A stretch of 42,344 nucleotides of DNA, taken from NCBI GenBank assembly GCA_036491755.1, contig DASXBJ010000130.1, positions 1 through 42,344 of the forward strand, read 5' to 3'. The position numbers were made by a program, and so were the translations under genes. Source of the DNA: DASXBJ01 sp036491755 (GTDB lineage: Bacteria; Chloroflexota; Dormibacteria; Dormibacterales; Dormibacteraceae). The notes beneath the pieces are model-generated. The model had not been told where the DNA came from. It did not search any database and worked only from the letters and a program-made list of their open reading frames with translations. Positions 7,652-15,790 of this stretch are shown here, in pieces (the first letter of the stretch is position 1; the number at the start of each line of letters is the position of its first letter).

Positions 7652-8206
7652 ATGAGTGAACGGGAGGCACCTGGCGAGCTTGGGTTGATCCAGGCGTTCG
7701 TCAACACCGTCGACCTGGGCGATGAGGGCCCGGACGAGTTCAAAGACCTGAACACCTTCCAGGCGTGGATGGTTGCAAGAGGACTGCTCGACTTGGGCCA
7801 GCCCGTCGAGGAGGCGGATCTCGGGCATGCCATAGCCGTTCGGGAGGCGATTCGCGGCGTCATCGGCGGCAATACGGGTAACCCCCTCTACCCCGTCGAC
7901 GCCGCGACCCTGAACGAGGCGGCGGCGGCCAGCCGGCTGCGCATCCGATTTGGCCCTGACGGCAAACCAAGGCTCGAACCAGACGCGTCGGGCGTGGTCA
8001 GCGCGATCGGCCGGATCGTGGCTGCTCTATATGTCGCAACGCGCGACGAAAGATGGTCGCGGCTCAAGCTGTGCGGCTCGCCCACCTGCCGCTGGGCCTT
8101 CTACGACCTCTCTCGGAATCATTCGAGCCGCTGGTGCGACATGGCCACCTGCGGCAACCGCGAGAAGGCCCGGCGCCACAGGACGCACGTCAAAGCCCAC
8201 GCCTAG
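7652..8206 (+). CDS. CGNR zinc-finger regulator (ABATE domain protein)
   Basis: A 184-residue putative transcription regulator. The N-terminal part (FVNTVDLGDEGPDEFKD and the following helices) matches the stress-associated ABATE domain. The C-terminus is a CGNR zinc finger: LCGSPTCRWAFYDLSRN then WCDMATCGNREKARRHR, with four cysteines in two C-x4-C pairs. ATG 7652 is chosen over an upstream in-frame ATG at 7613 because the latter adds unrelated residues and spans the predicted -10. The divergent small gene is the obvious candidate target, and the palindrome between them may be its operator. That is inference; ligands are unknown for most of the family. Confidence 0.85.
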   Translation: MSEREAPGELGLIQAFVNTVDLGDEGPDEFKDLNTFQAWMVARGLLDLGQPVEEADLGHAIAVREAIRGVIGGNTGNPLYPVDAATLNEAAAASRLRIRFGPDGKPRLEPDASGVVSAIGRIVAALYVATRDERWSRLKLCGSPTCRWAFYDLSRNHSSRWCDMATCGNREKARRHRTHVKAHA

Positions 8207-8227
8207 CCCTCCCCTATCTTTGTCGCG

Positions 8228-8887
8228 GTGAACAAAGCCCGCGCCGAAGCTTTCAGCGACGGAGTTTTCGCGGTGGCCGCGACCCTGCTGGTGTTCAACC
8301 TCGCCGCACCCAAGGTCTCTCACGGGCTCGACCAGGCGCTGCTGGCGGAGTGGCCTTCGTACACGGCCTACGCCATCAGCTTTGGAACGATCGTGGTGAT
8401 CTGGGTCAATCACCACGTCGTGTTCGATTCCCTCGACCGGGTCGACCGCAGATTTCTGTTCATCAACGCCCTGCTGCTCGTCACGGTGGCCGCGATCCCG
8501 TTTCCAACCGGGCTGCTGGCCGATTACCTGCAAGCCGGCCACGACCAGCAGACAGCCGCCTTCGCCTACGGCCTGACGATGTCCGCGATGGCTGTGGCGT
8601 TCAGCCTCATGACGCTTTACGCGCGACGCTACCGGCGGACCTATGCGCCGCTGGACTGGCTGGGTTTCGCGACCGGCCTGGTCCTCTATCCGCTGGCGAC
8701 CCTGAGCGCCCTCGCGAACTTCCGGTTCGCCCTCGCCATCTACGGCTTCGTCGTGTTGTTCTACCTGGCCCTGCCGATCCTGCGCGAGTACCTGGCCGGC
8801 TCAGGCGACGGAGCTTCGCCCGGCCTCGCGCTTGGCAACGCCGGAGCCACCAAATCGCACGGCGGTGACCTCGGCGAGGATGCCTAA
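8228..8887 (+). CDS. TMEM175-family (DUF1211) membrane channel
   Basis: A 219-residue membrane protein with about six hydrophobic helices. The first helix has the TMEM175 signature RAEAFSDGVFAVAATLLVF (the R-x3-F-S-D motif). Characterised bacterial members are tetrameric potassium-selective leak channels with one six-helix unit per chain, which fits this length. The start is GTG at 8228, 22 bases after the CGNR stop, so the two may be cotranscribed. The last 87 bases overlap the convergent xdhC/coxI gene and encode a hydrophilic Gly-rich tail, so the tail may be poorly conserved. Ion selectivity cannot be read from sequence alone. Confidence 0.87.
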   Translation: MNKARAEAFSDGVFAVAATLLVFNLAAPKVSHGLDQALLAEWPSYTAYAISFGTIVVIWVNHHVVFDSLDRVDRRFLFINALLLVTVAAIPFPTGLLADYLQAGHDQQTAAFAYGLTMSAMAVAFSLMTLYARRYRRTYAPLDWLGFATGLVLYPLATLSALANFRFALAIYGFVVLFYLALPILREYLAGSGDGASPGLALGNAGATKSHGGDLGEDA

Positions 8888-9772
8888 CGCCGTCTCCTCC
8901 GCGCCGCGGCTCCCCAGGTCAAAACCAATAGGGCCATGCACCTGGGCCAATTGGTCCTCGGTAAACCCTTCGGCTCGCAGCGCGTCGAAACGGTTCTGGT
9001 TGGTCTTGCGGCTCCCGATCGCGCCGATATAGCCCACATCCTTCCCAAGCACCGAGCGCAGCGCGGGGAGATCGAACTTAGGGTCGTGGGTGAGGATCAC
9101 GACGTAGGTCGAGTTGTCCAAGGTCAGCCGGCTCATGGCCTCATCGGGCCAGGCCACGATGATCTCGTCGGCTTCGGGGAACCGTTCCCTGGTCGCGAAC
9201 TTCGCGCGTGCGTCGATGACGGTGACTCGATATCCCATGACCTTCGCCAGCCGGTGCAGGGGGATGGCGATGTGGATCGCCCCGATGATCGCGAGATGCG
9301 GTTGCCGGCGGAATGGTTCGACAAAGACGTCGCCTTCGCGGCGCGGCATGTCGATGCCCGCTTCGGTCCCTTTGATGACCTCGCTCACGCCGCTCACGAG
9401 GTTGGTTCGCAAGATGACCGGCTCGTCTCGATTCAGCATCGCGATCAGCTCGCGGTGCGCGGCGGCAAGGGGCTGGATGAACACCTCGATGTGACCGCCG
9501 CACGCGAGCCCGACCTCAAATGCGACGTCGTCGGCCACGCCGAACGCGGCGATCTTCGGCGTCCCGCTCTGGAGCACCTTCTGCGCCTCCTCGAACACAG
9601 CGCCCTCGATGCATCCGTTCGAGACCGAGCCGGCCATACGTCCCGACCGCGTCGCCAGCATCCTCGATCCCAACGGCCGAGGGCTCGAACCCCAGGTCTC
9701 GATCACCGTGGCGATGGCGATTTCCTCACCCGCCGCGGTCCACTCGTTGAGCTCGGCCAGCAGCTCGCGCAT
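8801..9772 (-). CDS. XdhC/CoxI-family molybdenum enzyme maturation factor
   Basis: A 323-residue member of the XdhC/CoxI family, which binds molybdenum cofactor and inserts its sulfurated form into xanthine-dehydrogenase-type enzymes. The N-terminal domain has VIETWGSSPRPLGSRMLA and GRMAGSVSNGCIEGAVFEEA with the family cysteine. The C-terminal Rossmann domain has LAIIGAIHIAIPLHRLAKVM, VTVIDARAKFA and, near the end, GAIGSRKTNQNRF and GPIGFDLGSRGAEETALGIL. Its ATG overlaps the coxE stop as TAATG, making it the last gene of the cox operon. CoxF and CoxI both belong here, so I leave the symbol open. The 3' end overlaps the convergent TMEM175-like gene. Confidence 0.88.
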   Translation of the reverse strand: MRELLAELNEWTAAGEEIAIATVIETWGSSPRPLGSRMLATRSGRMAGSVSNGCIEGAVFEEAQKVLQSGTPKIAAFGVADDVAFEVGLACGGHIEVFIQPLAAAHRELIAMLNRDEPVILRTNLVSGVSEVIKGTEAGIDMPRREGDVFVEPFRRQPHLAIIGAIHIAIPLHRLAKVMGYRVTVIDARAKFATRERFPEADEIIVAWPDEAMSRLTLDNSTYVVILTHDPKFDLPALRSVLGKDVGYIGAIGSRKTNQNRFDALRAEGFTEDQLAQVHGPIGFDLGSRGAEETALGILAEVTAVRFGGSGVAKREAGRSSVA

Positions 9773-10995
9773 TACCGAGCCCTCGTCCTGCTGTCGAGGC
9801 CCGCCAGCAGCCGGCCCAGGTCCTCCAGGGCCTGCAGGTTGTGGGCGGCCAGAAAGTCGTCGACCAGCGGCAGCGCGGCGGCCATGCCGCGCGTGATGGG
9901 CTGGTAGCCGTCCGAACCGATCAAGGGGTTGAGCCAGATCAACCGGTAGGAAGACCTGCGCAGGTGAACCAGCTCAGCGCCCAGCTGCGCGGGATCGCCG
10001 CGGTCCCAGCCGTCGCTGACGATGATCACAACCGCTCCGTGGCCCAGGACCCGGCGCGCCCAATGCCGGTTGAAGTCCGCCAGCGCGTCGCCGATCCGCG
10101 TGCCTCCGCTGAAGTCGTGAACCTTCTTGCTCACCGAGTCCAGGGAACGGTCCAGGTCGCGATGTCGCAGCATCCGGGTGATGCGTGTCAGGCGGGTGGA
10201 GAAGACGAAAGCCTCCAGGTCCTCGCGGCGCGCGATCGCGTGCGCGAAGATCATCAGCAGCCGCGAGTAGCGCTCCATCGAGCCGCTGACATCGCAGATG
10301 AGCACCAGCGGGCGGCGCCGCACCCTGGGACGGCGGCTGAACAGCCGCATGAGCTCCCCCGAGGACCGGATCGCGTGCCGCGCCGAGCGCCGCAGGTCGA
10401 TCCGGCCATTCCGGGCCGGCCGCAGCCGCCGCGTCCTGCGTTCGGCGACCCGCCAGGGGGATTGCTCGAGGAGGCGCCGCACCTGCTCGGTCTCCTGCCA
10501 TGTCATCTGGTCGAAATCCTTGCGCCGCAGCAGCTCCTCTTTGCTGTAGCCGCTGGAGCTCGCCGGCACCTCGGTCGGCTCTTTCTCGCGGTTCATCTGC
10601 GAGCCGTGCAGCCCGAGCGCGGCGGACCACGCCTTGGCGCGTTCCGGATCCATCGGCAGGGCGCGGCTCCGACCCGGAATCACGCCGGCCGACGCTCGAG
10701 GATCGGCGGGCGCCCAGAAAATGTCGAACGCGGCCTCGAACGTCGGGATGTCCTCCTTCCGGCTGACGAAGACCGTGCGCAGCGCGTTTCGGAAATCGGC
10801 CTGCTGCTTCAGGTCGATGTAGCCGAGGGCGCGAGTAGCGTCGGTCAGTCGCCTTGGGCCGGCCTCGACGCCGGCGTCGTGCAGCAGACGCGCAAACGCC
10901 GCGAGCCGCGGCAGCAGGTCGATCCCCCTCTTGTTCCCATCCGCGAGATGGCCATGGTCGGGGACCCCTGGAGTGGCAGCCGCCCCCTCAGGCAC
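9772..10995 (-). CDS. coxE: CoxE, VWA-domain CO-dehydrogenase maturation protein
   Basis: A 407-residue protein. An N-terminal CoxE region (LLPRLAAFARLLHDAGVEA, LRTVFVSRKEDIPTFEAAFD) is followed by a basic stretch of about 50 residues (RRTRRLRPARNGRIDLR). A von Willebrand A domain then carries a complete metal-dependent adhesion site: LICDVSGSME, FSGGTRIGDAL and IVSDGWDRGDP. With the CoxD ATPase it assembles or repairs the Mo-Cu or Mo site. GTG 10995 overlaps the coxD end by eight bases. Start codons a few residues further in are possible, because the first 20 residues are low complexity. Confidence 0.9.
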   Translation of the reverse strand: MPEGAAATPGVPDHGHLADGNKRGIDLLPRLAAFARLLHDAGVEAGPRRLTDATRALGYIDLKQQADFRNALRTVFVSRKEDIPTFEAAFDIFWAPADPRASAGVIPGRSRALPMDPERAKAWSAALGLHGSQMNREKEPTEVPASSSGYSKEELLRRKDFDQMTWQETEQVRRLLEQSPWRVAERRTRRLRPARNGRIDLRRSARHAIRSSGELMRLFSRRPRVRRRPLVLICDVSGSMERYSRLLMIFAHAIARREDLEAFVFSTRLTRITRMLRHRDLDRSLDSVSKKVHDFSGGTRIGDALADFNRHWARRVLGHGAVVIIVSDGWDRGDPAQLGAELVHLRRSSYRLIWLNPLIGSDGYQPITRGMAAALPLVDDFLAAHNLQALEDLGRLLAGLDSRTRAR

Positions 10996-11887
10996 CTCGA
11001 GCCTTCTCGACCAGCGCCGGCACCTGCTCCCTCACGCGCTCGAGGTCCTCCTGGTACTTCAACGCCGAGCCAAGCGTCGCGTTGACCAGGTTGGCGTCGA
11101 TCTGGGTCGCGCCCAGCGCCGCCAGGGACCGCGCCCAGTCGAGCGTCTCGGCGACGCCCGGGACCTTGTAAAGGTCCATCCCGCGCAGGCTCTGCACGAG
11201 GGCTGCCACCTCGCGGGCCAGCCCGTCGGCGGCCTCGGGCGCGCGCGCCCGCACGATCTCGACCTCTTTCTCCAGGTCGGGGTAGTCGATCCAGTGGTAC
11301 AGGCAGCGGCGCTTCAGCGCGTCGTGCACCTCGCGCGTGCGGTTGGAGGTGATCACGACGAATGGAGGGTGCTTTGCCTTGATGGTGCCGATCTCGGGAA
11401 TCGAGACCTGGAAATCGCTCAGCAGCTCGAGCAGAAACGCTTCGAATTCCTCATCGGACCTGTCGATCTCGTCGATGAGAAGTACGGGCGGCGTCGGATC
11501 GTCGTTGTCGATGGCGTCAAGCAGCGGCCGGCGCAGCAGTAATTCCGAGCTGAAGATCTCCCGCTCGGCGTTGCGCCGATCCTCGTTCTCGCTCAGCAGC
11601 CTGATGTGCAGGAGCTGGCGCGGATAGTTCCACTCGTAAACAGCGTGCGCGAGATCGATTCCCTCGTAGCACTGAAGCCTGATCAGCCGGGCGCCGAGCA
11701 CGTCGGCCATGACTTTCGCGGCCTCTGTCTTGCCCACGCCCGCCTCACCCTCTATGAAGAGCGGCTTCTCCAGCTTGAGGGCCAGATAGATCGAGGTGGC
11801 GAGGGCGCGATCGCCGATGTATCTGCGCTCGCGCAGGCGCGCCTCGATGTTCTCGATGGTCGCCGGCGAGCCCGCGGTCACGCGCAA
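10988..11887 (-). CDS. coxD: CoxD, MoxR-type AAA+ ATPase
   Basis: A 299-residue MoxR-family AAA+ ATPase that, in characterised CO-dehydrogenase systems, remodels the large subunit so sulfur and copper can be inserted. Visible motifs are Walker A GEAGVGKTEAAKVMA, Walker B VLLIDEIDRSDEEFEAFLL, sensor 1 VVITSNRTREVHDALKRRC and a C-terminal lid. The listed start is TTG at 11887; a GTG two codons further in is equally plausible. It lies 52 bases after coxM with a hairpin between (11903-11929), so its level may be set separately from the structural subunits. It overlaps coxE by eight bases. Confidence 0.92.
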   Translation of the reverse strand: MRVTAGSPATIENIEARLRERRYIGDRALATSIYLALKLEKPLFIEGEAGVGKTEAAKVMADVLGARLIRLQCYEGIDLAHAVYEWNYPRQLLHIRLLSENEDRRNAEREIFSSELLLRRPLLDAIDNDDPTPPVLLIDEIDRSDEEFEAFLLELLSDFQVSIPEIGTIKAKHPPFVVITSNRTREVHDALKRRCLYHWIDYPDLEKEVEIVRARAPEAADGLAREVAALVQSLRGMDLYKVPGVAETLDWARSLAALGATQIDANLVNATLGSALKYQEDLERVREQVPALVEKARGA

Positions 11888-11902
11888 AGGTTACGACCGG
11901 CC

Positions 11903-11929
11903 GGTGGCCCGGCGCGGTGCCGGACCACC
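11903..11929 (-). promoter_or_regulatory. Intra-operon hairpin between coxM and coxD
   Basis: GGTGG-c-CCGGC, a five-base loop, then GCCGG-a-CCACC: ten G:C-rich pairs with one mismatch. It fills the only real gap in the cox operon and has no T-tract on either strand. That position suits an mRNA 3'-end stabiliser or partial attenuator that keeps subunit transcripts more abundant than maturation transcripts. The structure is seen; the role is inferred. Confidence 0.55.
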
Positions 11930-11939
11930 AGCCCAGGCC

Positions 11940-12746
11940 TTATTGCGCTTGCTGGATGGCTCGCTTGACGAGCACACGCGCGAGGTGCTTCTTGTACTCC
12001 GGGCTGGCCCGCAGGTCGCCTGACGGGTTCAACCCATCCGAGGCATGCTCGGCCGCCTCCTCAGGCTTGGCGCCCTTGTGAAGCGCTTCCTCGACGGCCT
12101 TGGCGCGCACGGGTGTCGGACCGACGTTGGTCAAACCGATGCGCCAGCCCCCGTTCATCTTCTGGGCCCCTGCGCCGACGATCGCCCAGTCGAAAAGCCG
12201 GCGCCGGAACTTGATGTACTTGTGCGGACCTTCGGCCACCGGGAACACCACCTCGACGACGATCTCGTCCGCCGCGAGCGGAGTGGTGAAAAGGTCCTTG
12301 AAGAAATCCTTGGCCGCGATCGTCCGCTGGTTGGTGACGATCTCGGCGTCAAGCATCAGGGCGATGGTCGGATAGTCGCCTGCCGCGTCGGCGTGCGCAA
12401 TAACGCCACCCATCGTGCCCATGTTGCGGACCTGGTTGTCGCCCACCTCACCCGCCACGTCGGCGAGGATCGGCAGCTTGTCCTTCACGACGGGCGAGTT
12501 CTGAATGGTCACGTGGCGCGTGAGGGCGCCGATGTGGAGCTTGCCACCTGATTCCTTGATGTGGTCGAGCTCTTTGATGCCGTTGATGTCGACGAGCGCT
12601 TTGGGTTGGGCCAGGCGAAGGCGCATGAGCGGGATGAGGCTGTGGCCCCCCGCCAGCACCTTCGCGTCCTCCCCGTACTTGTTGAGGAGCTTGGTCGCCT
12701 CGTCCACCGAAGAGGCGCGCGCGTACTCGAATGCTGCCGGGATCAC
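11940..12746 (-). CDS. coxM: CoxM-type FAD-binding medium subunit
   Basis: A 268-residue FAD subunit of a molybdenum hydroxylase that passes electrons from the iron-sulfur subunit to an acceptor such as the quinone pool. The two FAD loops are clear: AGGHSLIPLMRLRLAQP (about residues 32-48) and RNMGTMGGVIAHADAAGDYP (about 106-125), followed by the CO-dehydrogenase flavoprotein C-terminal domain. GTG 12746 overlaps the coxL stop as GTGA and has AAAGGAGG seven bases before it, so the longer in-frame extension to 12803 is rejected. It is the third gene of coxS-coxL-coxM, an order different from the coxM-S-L of form I operons. Confidence 0.92.
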   Translation of the reverse strand: MIPAAFEYARASSVDEATKLLNKYGEDAKVLAGGHSLIPLMRLRLAQPKALVDINGIKELDHIKESGGKLHIGALTRHVTIQNSPVVKDKLPILADVAGEVGDNQVRNMGTMGGVIAHADAAGDYPTIALMLDAEIVTNQRTIAAKDFFKDLFTTPLAADEIVVEVVFPVAEGPHKYIKFRRRLFDWAIVGAGAQKMNGGWRIGLTNVGPTPVRAKAVEEALHKGAKPEEAAEHASDGLNPSGDLRASPEYKKHLARVLVKRAIQQAQ

Positions 12747-15130
12747 TGACGAGCCTCCTTTCCATTGGATGAAGCCTTGCTTGCCCCTTTCATCTGCTTC
12801 CACAGACGGTCGGGTGTGGCCGGCATGTCAACGTGCTTGATGCCGAGCGGGCTCAACGCGTCGCAGATGGCGTTGATGACCGCGACGGTGGACGCGATGG
12901 TGCCGGCCTCGCCGATCCCCTTCACGCCGAGGTCGTTGGTCGGGCTGGGGGTCACGGTGCTGTCCAGCTCGAGGGTGGGCATCTCGTTGGCGGTGAGCAT
13001 CACGTAGTCGAGGAAGGTGGCAGACCGAAGCTGGCCCGACTCCTCGTCATAGATCATCTCCTCGAACAGGGCCTGAGCAATGCCCTGCGCGATTCCGCCG
13101 TGGAGCTGGCCCGCCACGATCATGGGGTTGACGACGTTGCCGCAGTCGTCGACCGCGACGTACTTCTGCATGTCGACGGCGCCTGTCTCCGGGTCGACCT
13201 CGACGACGCAGATATGCGTTCCGAACGGCCATACGAAGTTCGGTGGCTCGAAATATGCGACGGCCTCGAGTCCCTGCTCCATGCCCTCGGGCAGCTGGCC
13301 GTAAGCCGCGAAAGCGACCTCGCCCAGAGCCTTGGACTTGTCAGGTGCGCCCTTCACGTGGAACTTGCCCTGGTCGAACACGATGTCTTCCTCAGCCGCT
13401 TCCAGGATGTGGGCCGCGATCTTCTTCGCCTTGTCGATGACCTTGTTGCTGGCGCGCTGGATCGCGATGCCGCCCACCGCCAGCGAGCGCGAGCCGTAGG
13501 TGCCGTAGCCGAAACCCGGTCCTTCGTTGGTGTCTCCGTGGCGGATGTCGATCTGTTCCATCGGAAGCCCGAGCGCGTCCGCGGCAATCTGGGCATGGGT
13601 CGTGTCGTTGCCCTGCCCGTGGTTGTGCGTGCCGACATAGATGCTGACCCCGCCGGTGGGGTGGATCTTGACCAGCGCCGACTCCGAGAGCACGACCCCG
13701 CCCGTGGCCGGACCGGTGACCGCTCCGGGCCCCAGACCGCAGAGCTCGATCCAGGTGGAAAGGCCGATGCCGAGATAACGGCCCTGTTTGCGAAGCTCCT
13801 TCTGCTTCTTGCGCAGGTCTTCGTAACCAACGATCTTGAGCGCCTTGTCCATCGCCTTCTCGTAATCGCCGGAGTCCATGGTCAGGCCGAAGTTCTGCGT
13901 GTAGGGAAATTCTGCTTTCTGGATGAAGTTCTTGCGGCGCAGCTCGGCCGGGTCCATCCCTATCTCGTGCGCGACGAGGTCGATCATCCGCTCGACCGCG
14001 TGAGTGGCCTCGGGCCGGCCGGCGCCGCGGTACGGATCCGTGGTGATCTTGTTGGTCAGGACCGCAACCGAGCGGGACGAGATGGCCTGCCAGTGGTACG
14101 CGCCACCTGCCAGGAGGCAGGCGCAGGTCTGAAATGCGCCGAACGTGCCTATGTAGGCGCCGGCGTCGAGCATCTGGGTCAGGCGCATCCCGAGCAGGGT
14201 GCCGTCTTTCTTCGCCGCGACCTCGATGTCGAAAATCTGGCCGCGTCCCGCGTAAGCGTTCTGCACGGCCTCGGTCCGGGTCTCCGTGTACTTGATCGGA
14301 CGTTCCAGCAGCTTGGCGCAAGCCGGCACGATGTAGTCCTCGGGGTACGGGCTGATCTTGGAACCGAAGCCTCCGCCGACGTCGTGCGAGATGACGCGCA
14401 GCTGATGCTCGCCAAGGCTGAGCGCGCCGCCGACGAACAGCCGGATCCAGTGCGGGTTCTGCGTCGACAGCCACATGGTCATGCGCTTGTCGAACGGGTC
14501 GTACTCGGCCATCACGACGCGGCTCTCCATGGGGTTGGGCGACAGCCGCTGCTGGAGGATGCGTTCCTTCACCACCACTTCGGCGTCCTTGAAGGCTTTG
14601 TCGGTCGCCTCCCAGGGCACGTATGTCGTATCCCACGCGATGTTGTCCTTCTGGTCGAGGTGCGCCTTCGGCGAGCCGGGCTTGAGCGCCTCCTCGATGT
14701 CCATCACCGCCGGAAGCGTCTCGTAATCGACGTCGACGAGCTGGGCGGCGTCGGCCGCCTGGCCGCGTTGCTCCGCCACGACCACCGCGACCGGCTCGCC
14801 CTGGTAGCACACCTCTTCGGCCGCGATCGGGTAGCGCGGAGGGTTGGCCAGCTTGATCGGGGCGAAGACCGGCGCCACCGGGAATGTGGCCGGACCGCCG
14901 ATGACGTCTTTGAAATCCTTGGCGGTGAAGACGGCGATCACGCCCGGGGCCTTCCTGGCGGCCTCGACGCCGATGCTGAGGATGCGAGCATGCGCGTGCG
15001 GGCTGCGGACGACCGCGAGGTGGACAAGCCCGGCCCGCGTCAGGTCGTCCGTGTACCTGCCGTGTCCGGTGATCAAGCGCGGGTCCTCGCGGCGGTGGAT
15101 CTTGGCTCCGACCATCTGGGAGACTGACAT
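12743..15130 (-). CDS. coxL: CoxL-type molybdenum hydroxylase large subunit, form II class
   Basis: A 795-residue catalytic subunit binding molybdopterin cytosine dinucleotide. It starts at ATG 15130, two bases after coxS, with the fold beginning at GAKIHRREDPRLITGHGRYT. The active-site loop, about residues 366-372, is PYRGAGR. Form I CO dehydrogenases have AYRCSFR with the copper-binding cysteine; this has no cysteine, and form II enzymes have AYRGAGR. Other landmarks are GGGFGSKISPYPEDY, THNHGQGNDTTHAQI and the catalytic glutamate in GIGEAGTIAS at about residue 738. It therefore belongs to the aldehyde/purine-type group, and CO may not be its main substrate. The frame is open upstream through coxS antisense space, so 15517 is not the start. 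Confidence 0.92.
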   Translation of the reverse strand: MSVSQMVGAKIHRREDPRLITGHGRYTDDLTRAGLVHLAVVRSPHAHARILSIGVEAARKAPGVIAVFTAKDFKDVIGGPATFPVAPVFAPIKLANPPRYPIAAEEVCYQGEPVAVVVAEQRGQAADAAQLVDVDYETLPAVMDIEEALKPGSPKAHLDQKDNIAWDTTYVPWEATDKAFKDAEVVVKERILQQRLSPNPMESRVVMAEYDPFDKRMTMWLSTQNPHWIRLFVGGALSLGEHQLRVISHDVGGGFGSKISPYPEDYIVPACAKLLERPIKYTETRTEAVQNAYAGRGQIFDIEVAAKKDGTLLGMRLTQMLDAGAYIGTFGAFQTCACLLAGGAYHWQAISSRSVAVLTNKITTDPYRGAGRPEATHAVERMIDLVAHEIGMDPAELRRKNFIQKAEFPYTQNFGLTMDSGDYEKAMDKALKIVGYEDLRKKQKELRKQGRYLGIGLSTWIELCGLGPGAVTGPATGGVVLSESALVKIHPTGGVSIYVGTHNHGQGNDTTHAQIAADALGLPMEQIDIRHGDTNEGPGFGYGTYGSRSLAVGGIAIQRASNKVIDKAKKIAAHILEAAEEDIVFDQGKFHVKGAPDKSKALGEVAFAAYGQLPEGMEQGLEAVAYFEPPNFVWPFGTHICVVEVDPETGAVDMQKYVAVDDCGNVVNPMIVAGQLHGGIAQGIAQALFEEMIYDEESGQLRSATFLDYVMLTANEMPTLELDSTVTPSPTNDLGVKGIGEAGTIASTVAVINAICDALSPLGIKHVDMPATPDRLWKQMKGASKASSNGKEARQ

Positions 15131-15132
15131 GC

Positions 15133-15651
15133 CTACTCCCCTCCCGCGGTCAGGGCGGCCTTGCTGCCGGATTTCGCGGGAGCGCCTGCCATCGTTTTGG
15201 CCGCCGACTGGACCGCCTTCACGATGTTCACGTAACCCGTGCACCGGCAGAGGTTGCCCTCGAGACCCTTGCGGATCTCGTCCTCGGTCGGATTCGGGTT
15301 CTGCTCGAGCAGATAGACGGAGCCCATGATGAAGCCGGGGGTGCAATAGCCGCACTGGAGGCCGTGCTCGTCCCAGAACGCCTGCTGGATCGGGTGCAGC
15401 TGGCCCTCCTTGGCCAGACCCTCGATCGTCTGGAGCTTCCGCCCTTCGGCCTGGACCGCGAACATCGTGCAGCTCTTCACCGCCTTGCCGTCGACCAGGA
15501 TCGTGCACGCGCCGCACTGGCTCGTGTCGCAGCCGATGTGGGTGCCGGTGAGGCCGAGTGTGTCCCGCAGGTAATGCACGAGCAAAAGACGGGGCTCCAC
15601 CTCATGCTCGTGGGCGCGGCCGTTGACGTTGGTGGCGACCTTGTGCTTCAT
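15133..15651 (-). CDS. coxS: CoxS-type [2Fe-2S] small subunit
   Basis: A 172-residue iron-sulfur subunit that wires the molybdenum site to the FAD subunit. The plant-type cluster motif GCDTSQCGACTILVDG with a later Cys (about residues 42-65) and the second, helical cluster motif CGYCTPGFIM ... NLCRCTGYVNIV (about 101-145) are complete. ATG 15651 is preferred over an in-frame upstream start because AGGAGG lies four bases before it and the family begins with KVATNVNGRAHE. It is the first gene of the cox operon, with a tail of about 20 residues beyond the usual end (APAKSGSKAALTAGGE). A leader hairpin lies just upstream. Confidence 0.93.
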   Translation of the reverse strand: MKHKVATNVNGRAHEHEVEPRLLLVHYLRDTLGLTGTHIGCDTSQCGACTILVDGKAVKSCTMFAVQAEGRKLQTIEGLAKEGQLHPIQQAFWDEHGLQCGYCTPGFIMGSVYLLEQNPNPTEDEIRKGLEGNLCRCTGYVNIVKAVQSAAKTMAGAPAKSGSKAALTAGGE

Positions 15652-15790
15652 ACGCTCCTCCTCATCCGCAGGGGGTGCTCCCTGCGGCGCCGGAAACGGG
15701 GACGGTGACACGGTTCGCGCGGGGACATGCGACCCGCGGAGCCGCTGGAGCCCAACCTGGAAAGTCTATTGCGCTACTTTTAGCGGCGAA
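15652..15790. promoter_or_regulatory. coxS/coxG divergent control region with leader hairpin
   Basis: The 139-base gap must hold promoters for both coxS (minus) and coxG (plus). A perfect 8-bp stem, CCGCAGGG-ggtgct-CCCTGCGG at 15666-15687, sits five bases upstream of the coxS Shine-Dalgarno AGGAGG, and could be an operator or a leader hairpin. On the plus strand TACTTT at 15775-15780 ends ten bases before the coxG ATG, so coxG may have almost no leader. No regulator gene is adjacent. Confidence 0.45.

Noticed and set aside
14011..14040. Form I (true aerobic CO) dehydrogenase
   Set aside because: The active-site loop is PYRGAGR, not AYRCSFR. The copper-ligand cysteine is absent.
12833..15127. 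764-codon plus-strand ORF opposite coxL
   Set aside because: It lies antisense to a well-conserved catalytic subunit and shows no recognisable motif, so codon bias on the real strand explains it.
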